Assembly (NCBI RefSeq): GCF_004364805.1
Contig: NZ_SOAP01000001.1
Span: forward strand, 310,001 to 374,000
Direction: 5' to 3'
Length of the DNA: 64,000 bases
Source of the DNA: Pelagimonas phthalicica
Lineage (GTDB): Bacteria > Pseudomonadota > Alphaproteobacteria > Rhodobacterales > Rhodobacteraceae
This document shows, piece by piece, positions 57,662-64,000 of the stretch (positions are counted from its first letter, which is position 1; each line of letters begins with the position of its first letter). The notes beneath the pieces are model-generated. The model saw only the letters and a list, made by a program, of their open reading frames with translations, had not been told where the DNA came from and did no database searches. Made by a program: the position numbers and the translations under genes.

Positions 57662-58861
57662 CTAATGCCGGGTCTCGCTGGCATCTGGCACCAAGGTCAA
57701 GAAACCGCCAGGCTTGCGTTGCACGCGCCCTTCCAGCTCAAGATCGGTCAGGGCCGGTGCCACCTCGCCTGACGGGGCCCCAAGGTCGCGGATCAACTGA
57801 TCTTCGGCGACAGGGGATGGGCCCAACTGTTTCAGGATTTGCAAATGCAGCTTGGCCGTGTCACGCAAACTGCGTTTGGGTGCTGGCGTTTGCGGGAGCC
57901 TGGCAACCACATCCTCAAGCGGCTCTTCCTCGAAACCGGGCAGTTCCGGTTGAGCAGCGGTGTGGATATCCGGGAGTGTTTCCAAAACATCCGCGCCGTT
58001 TCGCACCAGCCGTGCGCCGTCGCGGATCAGGATATTACAGCCAGAGGCCCGTGCATCCATTGGATGTCCGGGCACCGCCAAAACCTCGCGCCCCTGATCC
58101 AAGGCGGTGCGCGCGGTGATCAACGAGCCGGATTTCGCCGCCGCTTCGACCACCACTACAGCCCGCGCCAAGCCAGACACGATACGATTGCGGGTCGGAA
58201 AATGCCGCGCCATGGGCTGCAATCCCATCGGTTGTTCACTGATCAAAGCGCCACCTTTGGCCACGATATCCTCGGCCAAACGGGTGTTTTCCGACGGGTA
58301 CAGCACATCGACCCCGCCAGCCAAAACCGCCACTGTCCCGGTTTCCAACGCCTCCAGATGCGCCGCCGTGTCGATCCCGCGCGCCAGGCCCGAGACGATC
58401 TGATACCCCGCCTGCCCCAAATCGGCCGACAAGGATCGCGCCATGCGAAGGCCCAGTGACGAGGCATTTCGCGCGCCCACCAGGGCTATCATCGGTCGCG
58501 ACAACGCCGTTGTATCACCGATCACCCACAGCATGGGTGGCGCATCATCGATTTCCGCCAAGTCAGTGGGGTAAGCCGCCTCGCCCCGGCAGACCAACCT
58601 GGCCCCACGCGCCCGCGCCGCTTTCATTTCCGCCAAAACCACGCCCTCTGGGCAGGAGTCATATTTTTGCACGCCAGCCGCACGGGCGACCTCGGGCAAA
58701 GCCTGCAAGGCGTCCTGAGCGGTTCCATGTTCGGAGAGCAATCGCCAGAACGTCGCAACACCGACGCGGCGAGATCGCAAGAGACGGAGCCACGACACCC
58801 GATCATCTTCCGTGGTGGGTGGGAGTGGGGGGTGAGTGGAAGAGTAGCTGTGGTCGCGCAT
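57662..58861 (-). CDS. dprA: DNA-processing protein DprA
   Basis: A 399-residue protein. The Rossmann-like core (about 95-310) contains V-G-A-R-N-A-S-S-L-G, S-G-L-A-R-G-I-D-T-A-A-H and V-P-G-H-P-M-D-A-R-A-S-G-C-N, the DprA signatures. A C-terminal winged helix (about 335-395) completes the usual alphaproteobacterial form. DprA loads RecA on incoming single strands during transformation. The start at 58861 is the ATG; an upstream GTG is possible. The 190 bases to tldD hold no gene. Confidence 0.94.
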   Translation of the reverse strand: MRDHSYSSTHPPLPPTTEDDRVSWLRLLRSRRVGVATFWRLLSEHGTAQDALQALPEVARAAGVQKYDSCPEGVVLAEMKAARARGARLVCRGEAAYPTDLAEIDDAPPMLWVIGDTTALSRPMIALVGARNASSLGLRMARSLSADLGQAGYQIVSGLARGIDTAAHLEALETGTVAVLAGGVDVLYPSENTRLAEDIVAKGGALISEQPMGLQPMARHFPTRNRIVSGLARAVVVVEAAAKSGSLITARTALDQGREVLAVPGHPMDARASGCNILIRDGARLVRNGADVLETLPDIHTAAQPELPGFEEEPLEDVVARLPQTPAPKRSLRDTAKLHLQILKQLGPSPVAEDQLIRDLGAPSGEVAPALTDLELEGRVQRKPGGFLTLVPDASETRH

Positions 58862-59051
58862 CTTGGCCCCGTCGTCTTGCACGTTTAGAGGTAGCGCAAA
58901 GAGGGTTAACCACGGGTAAATTGCGGCAGTTTTCGCCAGATTTAGTTACAAAGCGTTGAAACAGCTGCATTTAAACAGCGGCAATGGGCTGAAATTCGCC
59001 CATCACCATGTCTCAAACCGTCAAAAAACGGCTCAAAATTAGGGAATCGGC

Positions 59052-60473
59052 TTAGTTTCCAGCCCCGCCAACCGTCAAACCGCCGATCTTGACCGTCGGT
59101 TGGCCGACGCCAACCGGCACCCATTGGCCCGCTTTGCCGCAATTGCCCATGCCCGGATCCAGCGCCATGTCGTTGCCAAGCGCCTGAATGCGTTTCAGCG
59201 CATTGGCCCCGTCGCCGATCAAAGTCGCGCCTTTCACCGGCGCGCCAACCTTACCGTTTTTGACGCGATAGGCCTCGGTGCAAGAGAACACGAACTTACC
59301 ATTGGTAATGTCGACCTGACCGCCACCAAAGCCAACGGCCCAGATCCCGTCATCCAGATCGGCGACAATATCCGCCGGGTCGGCATCGCCGCCCAGCATA
59401 TAGGTGTTGGTCATGCGCGGCATTGGCACATGGGCATAGCTTTCCCGACGCCCATTCCCCGTGGGTTTGTCCCCCATCAGGCGGGCATTTTGGCGATCCT
59501 GCATAAAGCCGACCAAGATACCGTCTTCGATCAACACATTCTTGCCCGATGGTGTGCCTTCGTCATCCACCGTGATCGAGCCGCGGCGATCAGGGATCGT
59601 GCCGTCATCCAGCACTGTCACCCCTTTGGAGGCGATCTGTTGCCCCATCAAACCGGCAAAGACCGAGGCCCCCTTGCGGTTGGCATCGCCTTCCAGCCCG
59701 TGGCCAATCGCTTCGTGCAGCAAGATCCCGGGCCAGCCCGGGCCAAGCACGATATCCATCACACCCGCCGGGGCCGGTTCGGCCTCGAGATTGACCAACG
59801 CAATGCGCAAGGCCTCGCGCGCTTTACCCTGCCAATCCTGCGGGTCCAGCAGCCCATCCAGAGCCACACGACCGCCACCGCCCGCCGTGCCAGATTCGCG
59901 ACGACCGTTTTCTTCGACAATGACCGAGACATTGACCCGCGTCATCGGGCGCACATCGGTGACCAGCCCACCCTCGGGACGCAGAATCGCCACCTCTTGC
60001 AATGTAGCGGCAATCGTCGCGGTCACTTGCACGACCCGAGAGTCAAGCTCTCGAGCAAAGGAATCAATTTCGCGCAGGGTTTCGATCTTGACCGGGAAAT
60101 CCGCCCCGGCAATTGGATCGCTATCTGTATAGAGCTTTTTATTGGTGCCTGCCGGGGCCGGAGCCAGAATTCCCCCGCCCTGCCCTACAGCCAAACGCGC
60201 CGTTTCGCTGGCACGTTTCAGCGCGGCCTCACTGATTTCAGTGGCATGCGCGTACCCAGCCACCTCACCATTCACGGCCCGCAACCCAAACCCTTCCGAG
60301 GCATCATAACTGGCGGTTTTCACCCGCCCATCATCAAAGACCAATGATTCCGACCGCCGCCGCTCCAGAAACAGCTCTCCATCCTCGGCCCCGTTCAGGG
60401 CGTCCCGCAGGATTTTTGTACTGTTTTCAAGGTCGAGATGGGTCTCGAAAGGGCGGAAGGGGGCATCGCTCAT
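59052..60473 (-). CDS. tldD: TldD metallopeptidase subunit
   Basis: A 473-residue protein of the TldD/PmbA family. H-E-A-I-G-H-G (about 260) is the zinc motif, with the third ligand in the C-terminal half (F-S-C-T-E-A-Y-R near 400). With TldE it digests unfolded peptides and matures microcins; TldE is not in the window. The ATG at 60473 is 13 bases from an FNR-type box, so the leader may be controlled by oxygen. It diverges from the cytochrome oxidase genes. Confidence 0.95.
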   Translation of the reverse strand: MSDAPFRPFETHLDLENSTKILRDALNGAEDGELFLERRRSESLVFDDGRVKTASYDASEGFGLRAVNGEVAGYAHATEISEAALKRASETARLAVGQGGGILAPAPAGTNKKLYTDSDPIAGADFPVKIETLREIDSFARELDSRVVQVTATIAATLQEVAILRPEGGLVTDVRPMTRVNVSVIVEENGRRESGTAGGGGRVALDGLLDPQDWQGKAREALRIALVNLEAEPAPAGVMDIVLGPGWPGILLHEAIGHGLEGDANRKGASVFAGLMGQQIASKGVTVLDDGTIPDRRGSITVDDEGTPSGKNVLIEDGILVGFMQDRQNARLMGDKPTGNGRRESYAHVPMPRMTNTYMLGGDADPADIVADLDDGIWAVGFGGGQVDITNGKFVFSCTEAYRVKNGKVGAPVKGATLIGDGANALKRIQALGNDMALDPGMGNCGKAGQWVPVGVGQPTVKIGGLTVGGAGN

Positions 60474-60485
60474 GGCAACCTCGAT

Positions 60486-60499
60486 TTGATCTGGATCAA
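60486..60499. promoter_or_regulatory. FNR/FnrL-type box between tldD and ctaC
   Basis: TTGATCTGGATCAA is an exact match to TTGAT-N4-ATCAA. It lies 13 bases upstream of tldD and 154 bases upstream of ctaC. In Rhodobacterales FnrL binds this sequence at low oxygen. Confidence 0.8.
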
Positions 60500-60652
60500 A
60501 AAAGCGGCGCTTTGCCGCAAGATGGGACCTTTATAGGTGCATCAGAATATGATTTTAAACGGTCAGAACGCAATGGGAGGTGAGGGAGTCGGTTTGCCCG
60601 GTGCCCTCCTTTTTCCGTAGGTAACAGAATTCGCAACCGATCAGGGTGAGAT

Positions 60653-61519
60653 ATGCAACTGAAGACGATGCTGACGGGCCTGGCGGCCACTGTCTTGGCC
60701 GCGCCGGCACTGGCGCAAGAGCTCGAAGTGGTGGGGAAACCCGTTCCGGGTGGCGTGGGCTTTCAGCCCGCAGCGACCGGCCTTGCCGAGCAACTGCACG
60801 GTTTGGACAACCTGCTGCTGGTGATCATCACCCTGATCACCCTGTTCGTGACGGGCCTTTTGGCCTTTGTCATTGTCCGCCATAACCGCAAGGCCAACCC
60901 AAACCCGGCCAGCTTTACCCACAACACACCTCTGGAAATCGCCTGGACGCTGATTCCCATCGCTATCCTGGTTGTGATCGGCGCTTTCTCTCTGCCAGTT
61001 CTGTTCTCGCAGCAGGAAATCCCAGAGGGTGACGTCACCATCAAGGTCACCGGCTACCAGTGGTACTGGGGCTATGAATATGTTGATCACGAAGAGCTGG
61101 CCTTTGACAGCTACATGATCGGCGCAGGCGACAACAAAATGTCCCCAGAAGTCGAAGCAGAGCTCGTTGAAGCCGGTTACAGCAAAGAAGACTTCCTGCT
61201 GGCCACCGACACCGCCGTTGTTGTTCCCGTTGGCAAAACCGTTGTGATGCAGGTCACAGGCGCGGACGTGATCCACTCCTGGACCATCCCGGCCTTTGGC
61301 GTAAAGCAGGACGCTGTGCCTGGTCGTTTGGCTGAACTGTGGTTCAAGGCGGATCGCGAAGGTGTCTATTTCGGTCAGTGTTCCGAGCTCTGCGGCATTG
61401 CCCACGCTTACATGCCCATCACCGTCAAGGTCGTCTCTGAAGCCGCTTACGAGGCTTGGGTTGAGGCCAACAAGGGTGGCGCTGACTACACCCCGGTTGA
61501 GCAGTTCCTGACCAACTGA
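60653..61519 (+). CDS. ctaC: Cytochrome c oxidase subunit II
   Basis: A 288-residue aa3-type subunit II. A signal peptide (1-21, ending A-L-A) is followed by two membrane helices (about 53-76 and 97-116) and a cupredoxin domain. The CuA site reads [14 protein letters not shown] (about 241-254), with the upstream ligand in [15 protein letters not shown] is the aromatic electron-entry patch. It takes electrons from cytochrome c. First gene of the ctaC-ctaB-ctaG-ctaE cluster; subunit I (ctaD) is not in the window. Confidence 0.97.
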   Translation: MQLKTMLTGLAATVLAAPALAQELEVVGKPVPGGVGFQPAATGLAEQLHGLDNLLLVIITLITLFVTGLLAFVIVRHNRKANPNPASFTHNTPLEIAWTLIPIAILVVIGAFSLPVLFSQQEIPEGDVTIKVTGYQWYWGYEYVDHEELAFDSYMIGAGDNKMSPEVEAELVEAGYSKEDFLLATDTAVVVPVGKTVVMQVTGADVIHSWTIPAFGVKQDAVPGRLAELWFKADREGVYFGQCSELCGIAHAYMPITVKVVSEAAYEAWVEANKGGADYTPVEQFLTN

Positions 61520-61524
61520 TCCAG

Positions 61525-61573
61525 CGGGGCCCCGGCCCCGTAAAACTCTCGAGAGGCGCGGAAACGCGCCCTC
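61525..61573 (+). other. Paired hairpins in the ctaC-ctaB spacer
   Basis: CGGGGC-CCCG-GCCCCG (61525-61540) and GGCGCG-GAAA-CGCGCC (61555-61570, extendable by GAG/CTC) occur back to back with no T tract. They may stabilise or separate the ctaC message from ctaB. Confidence 0.5.
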
Positions 61574-61605
61574 ACTTGTCTTAACAGACCAATACGGAAG
61601 ACCAC

Positions 61606-62541
61606 ATGAGCGACGCCAGCTTTGAGAGCAAGCCCATCGAGAACGAGGCACAGTTCGGCGATTTCTTCGCCCTGCTTAAGCCGCGGGTTATGACGCTTGT
61701 GGTCTTCACCGCTTTTGTTGGCCTCTTGGCCGCACCGACAGCGGTGCATCCCTTTGTCGGCTTCTGCGCGATTCTCTTCATCGCCTTGGGCGGCGGCGCA
61801 TCCGGCGCGCTGAACATGTGGTATGATGCCGATATCGACGCCGTGATGAAGCGCACCGCCAAGCGCCCCATCCCTGCTGGCAAAGTCACCCGCGAAGAGG
61901 CCTTTGCCTTTGGCCTGACCCTGTCGGTCTTTGCCTGTGTCTTTCTTGGCCTGGCCACCAACTGGCTGGCCGGTGGGCTTCTGGCCTTTACCATCTTCTT
62001 TTATGTCGTGATCTACACCATGTGGCTGAAGCGTTCGACGCCTCAGAACATCGTGATTGGCGGTGCCGCCGGGGCCTTCCCCCCGATGATCGGCTGGGCC
62101 GCTGCCACGGGTGAGATTTCGACCGCATCCGTGCTGATGTTCTGCCTGACCTTCATGTGGACCCCACCACATTTCTGGGCGCTGGCCCTGTTCATGCGCT
62201 CTGACTATGACGATGCTGGCGTTCCGATGCTGACCGTCACCCATGGTCGCCCCTCTACCCGCCGCCATATCCTGGGCTACACCGTTCTGCTCGCGGCCCT
62301 GGCGATTGCACTTGGCTTTACCCAAGTGGGCGGCTGGGTTTACCTTTCCGTGGCCATTGTCCTGAACGCGCTGTTCCTCAAGGGTGCGTTCGACATCTAT
62401 CGCCGCGACGAGGACATGTCCGAGGCCGACAATTTCGCGGTCGAGCGCAAGTTCTTCAAACTGTCCCTGCTCTATCTCTTTGCCCATTTTGGTGCGATCC
62501 TGATCGAGGCAGGTCTGGACAAATTCGGAGTGGCGCTATGA
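61606..62541 (+). CDS. ctaB: Protoheme IX farnesyltransferase
   Basis: A 311-residue UbiA-family membrane enzyme with about nine helices that makes heme O from heme B for the oxidase. [15 protein letters not shown] (about 67-81) holds the first aspartate-rich motif and the second polar loop is [11 protein letters not shown] (about 202). [10 protein letters not shown] is the usual start. GGAAG precedes the ATG. Its stop overlaps the next small gene (ATGA). Confidence 0.97.
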   Translation: MSDASFESKPIENEAQFGDFFALLKPRVMTLVVFTAFVGLLAAPTAVHPFVGFCAILFIALGGGASGALNMWYDADIDAVMKRTAKRPIPAGKVTREEAFAFGLTLSVFACVFLGLATNWLAGGLLAFTIFFYVVIYTMWLKRSTPQNIVIGGAAGAFPPMIGWAAATGEISTASVLMFCLTFMWTPPHFWALALFMRSDYDDAGVPMLTVTHGRPSTRRHILGYTVLLAALAIALGFTQVGGWVYLSVAIVLNALFLKGAFDIYRRDEDMSEADNFAVERKFFKLSLLYLFAHFGAILIEAGLDKFGVAL

Positions 62542-62705
62542 GCCTGACAAAACAGCACGAGCTTCATGCCCGCCGCAAAGGCCGCAATACCGGGCTGGCC
62601 TTGGTTCTCGTCGCATTCGTCGCCATCATCATGGGCCTGACCGTGGTCAAGGTAAAGTCACCGGGCTTCCAGGTGCCAAATGTCGAGGGCACAAATGGCA
62701 ACTGA
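62538..62705 (+). CDS. Small CoxF-like membrane protein
   Basis: A 55-residue protein with a basic N-terminus (H-A-R-R-K-G-R-N) and one membrane helix (about 17-38, [16 protein letters not shown]), then V-V-K-V. Short proteins of this pattern (R-G-R-N, helix, V-K) lie between ctaB and ctaG in many alphaproteobacteria and are thought to aid oxidase assembly. It overlaps ctaB by four bases and ctaG by eleven, so all three are translationally coupled. The name CoxF is tentative. Confidence 0.83.
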   Translation: MSLTKQHELHARRKGRNTGLALVLVAFVAIIMGLTVVKVKSPGFQVPNVEGTNGN

Positions 62706-63279
62706 TCCAAAAACCAAAACCGTATTCCAACTGCTGGGCGTCGTGGTCACCATGGGGGCCCTGGCTTGGGCATCTGTGCCGTTTTACGACTGGTTCTGCC
62801 GTGTCACGGGTTTTGGCGGCACCACCAATGTTGCCGAAGGTCCGGCAGGTGAAATTCTGGACCAGACCATCAAGATCCGCTTTGACGCCTCGCTGGAACG
62901 CGACATGCCGTGGGAGTTCAAGCCCATGCAGCGCGAGATGACCATGCGCATCGGCGAAGAGGGCATGGCCTTTTACGAGGCTTACAACCCGACCGACAAA
63001 CCGGTCGCGGGTCAGGCCTCTTATAATGTCGCCCCCTATGCGGCGGGTGGCTATTTCTCCAAGATCGAATGTTTCTGCTTTACCGAGCAGGTTCTGATGC
63101 CCGGCGAGCGTGTGCAGATGCCGGTGCTGTTCTTTGTTGATCCTGACATCATCAATGACGGCGACGCGAAATATGCCAAGCATATCACGCTTTCCTATAC
63201 CTTTTACCAGATCGACCTGCCCGATGAGGCGCAGGCCGCTTTGGCCCCAACAACAGACGACAACACGTCTTTGAATTAA
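62695..63279 (+). CDS. ctaG: CtaG/Cox11, CuB assembly copper chaperone
   Basis: A 194-residue Cox11-family protein. One N-terminal membrane helix (about 10-30), then V-P-F-Y-D-W-F-C, and the copper motif C-F-C-F (about 126-129) in I-E-C-F-C-F-T-E-Q. It delivers copper to the CuB site of subunit I. The ATG at 62695 overlaps the preceding small gene; GAGGG lies just upstream. [10 protein letters not shown] is the conserved strand near the end. ctaE follows after 19 bases. Confidence 0.95.
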   Translation: MATDPKTKTVFQLLGVVVTMGALAWASVPFYDWFCRVTGFGGTTNVAEGPAGEILDQTIKIRFDASLERDMPWEFKPMQREMTMRIGEEGMAFYEAYNPTDKPVAGQASYNVAPYAAGGYFSKIECFCFTEQVLMPGERVQMPVLFFVDPDIINDGDAKYAKHITLSYTFYQIDLPDEAQAALAPTTDDNTSLN

Positions 63280-63298
63280 CGCGAAACGAGGACAGAAT

Positions 63299-64000
63299 AT
63301 GGCCCACGCCAAGAACCACGATTATCACATTCTGAACCCCTCTATCTGGCCTTTCCTGGGCTCAGTTGCAGGCTTTATCATGCTGTTTGGTGCCGTCATG
63401 TGGATGCATGACAATGGCCCATGGATGTTCCTCATCGGCTTTGTTGGCGTTCTTTACGTCATGTTTGGCTGGTGGTCCGAGACCGTGGCCGAAAACCAGG
63501 TTGGCGATCACACGCCGGTGGTTCTGATCGGCCTGCGCTACGGCTTTATCCTGTTCATCATGTCCGAAGTGATGTTCTTCTTTGCCTGGTTCTGGAGCTT
63601 CTTCAAGCACGCCATGTACCCAATGGACCCCGACGGCAACAGCCCGGCCATTGATGGTGTTTGGCCACCCGTTGGGATCGAAACCTTTGACCCGTGGCAC
63701 CTGCCACTGATCAACACTCTGATCCTGCTTTGCTCCGGCTGTGCCGCAACTTGGGCGCACCACGCTCTGACCCATGACAATAACAACCGCAAAGACATCA
63801 AGTCTGGTCTGGTTATTGCCATCATCCTGGGTCTGATCTTCACCGTGTTCCAGGCGTATGAATACAGCCACGCGGCCTTTGGCTTCTCGGGCAACATCTA
63901 TGGCGCAAACTTCTTCATGGCGACCGGCTTCCACGGCTTCCACGTTGTTGTCGGCACCATCTTCCTGTTCATCTGCTACCTGCGTGTTCTGCGCGGCCAC
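63299..64000 (+). CDS. ctaE: Cytochrome c oxidase subunit III (3' end beyond window)
   Basis: The frame opens at ATG 63299 and is still open at the right edge after 234 codons, out of an expected 265-275. [16 protein letters not shown] and [14 protein letters not shown], with the membrane glutamate, are subunit III signatures; [10 protein letters not shown] lies near the edge. About six of seven helices are present. AGGACAG precedes the ATG. It completes the assembly block of the aa3 oxidase, with no sign of a frameshift. Confidence 0.96.
   Translation, partial: MAHAKNHDYHILNPSIWPFLGSVAGFIMLFGAVMWMHDNGPWMFLIGFVGVLYVMFGWWSETVAENQVGDHTPVVLIGLRYGFILFIMSEVMFFFAWFWSFFKHAMYPMDPDGNSPAIDGVWPPVGIETFDPWHLPLINTLILLCSGCAATWAHHALTHDNNNRKDIKSGLVIAIILGLIFTVFQAYEYSHAAFGFSGNIYGANFFMATGFHGFHVVVGTIFLFICYLRVLRGH

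Noticed and set aside
61486-62487. A 333-codon minus-strand frame opposite ctaB
   Set aside because: ctaB is unambiguous on the plus strand and the reverse frame shows only antisense composition.

Overview
The window looks like a chromosomal segment of a marine alphaproteobacterium of the Rhodobacterales (Roseobacter group). This is inferred from gene content and order: a murA/DUF2948/hisD/UPF0262/phosphatase/infA/maf/RNase/yacG block, a pha granule locus, a ctaC-ctaB-small ORF-ctaG-ctaE oxidase block, TRAP transport, lysC near ptsP, and the moderately high G+C, densely packed style with many ATGA start/stop overlaps. I see no rRNA, CRISPR array, prophage or insertion sequence. One tRNA (Thr, GGT) is present.

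Layout. 0-1.2 kb: end of a phosphonate C-P lyase cluster (phnF, phnG, start of phnH). 1.4-5.3 kb: an acetyltransferase, then a zinc-uptake locus (zur-znuC-znuB divergent from znuA) with two Zur-type dyads between the arms and a very histidine-rich ZnuA. 5.3-15.4 kb: a leftward housekeeping block (murA to yacG) with three accessory genes (ketosteroid-isomerase-like, GNAT, nitrilase-like) inside it and an opposing DUF418 gene between hisD and UPF0262. 15.5-18.6 kb: tRNA-Thr, a chemotaxis receptor whose sensor domain is an internal tandem duplication, and a VOC protein.

18.6-31.0 kb: an eleven-gene leftward unit, TRAP transporter (P-Q-M), IclR regulator, then FadJ-like protein, thiolase, two acyl-CoA dehydrogenases, enoyl-CoA hydratase, nitronate-monooxygenase-like flavoprotein and acyl-CoA ligase. 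Its make-up resembles the pimeloyl-CoA (pim) dicarboxylate beta-oxidation operon of Rhodopseudomonas, here coupled to its own importer. 31.0-31.7 kb is a noncoding or unassigned gap. 31.7-41.2 kb: waaA, DUF1178, lysC (with a strong internal start for a beta subunit), a secreted HExxH protein, ptsP, EcsC, GNAT, flavin reductase and a hexapeptide acetyltransferase. 41.2-46.4 kb: SulP transporter, a divergent DUF2938/MerR pair around a long dyad, mtnP, DUF2927, LysE and a ribbon-helix-helix-like small protein.

46.4-53.1 kb: a 37-codon ORF with its own terminator, apt, then the polyhydroxybutyrate locus (phaZ divergent from phaC-phaP, with PhaR-type sites before phaP), a cysteine-rich secreted protein and scoAB. 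PhaZ and ScoAB could together return stored polymer to acetyl-CoA. 53.4-54.3 kb: ECF sigma factor plus DUF6768 membrane partner. 54.3-60.5 kb: topA, a secreted unknown, dprA, tldD. 60.5-64 kb: a perfect FNR-type box followed by the cytochrome aa3 oxidase block ctaC, ctaB, a 55-residue membrane protein, ctaG and truncated ctaE.

Nothing here is plainly a wholly new system. The best candidates for something undescribed are the 37-codon unit with its divergent RHH partner (46.2-46.6 kb), the duplicated chemoreceptor sensor, the two-hairpin intergenic repeat found at 7.2 and 38.1 kb, and the lysC hairpin that encloses the ribosome site of the next gene. Function assignments come from recognised motifs and family resemblance read by eye; no database search was run.
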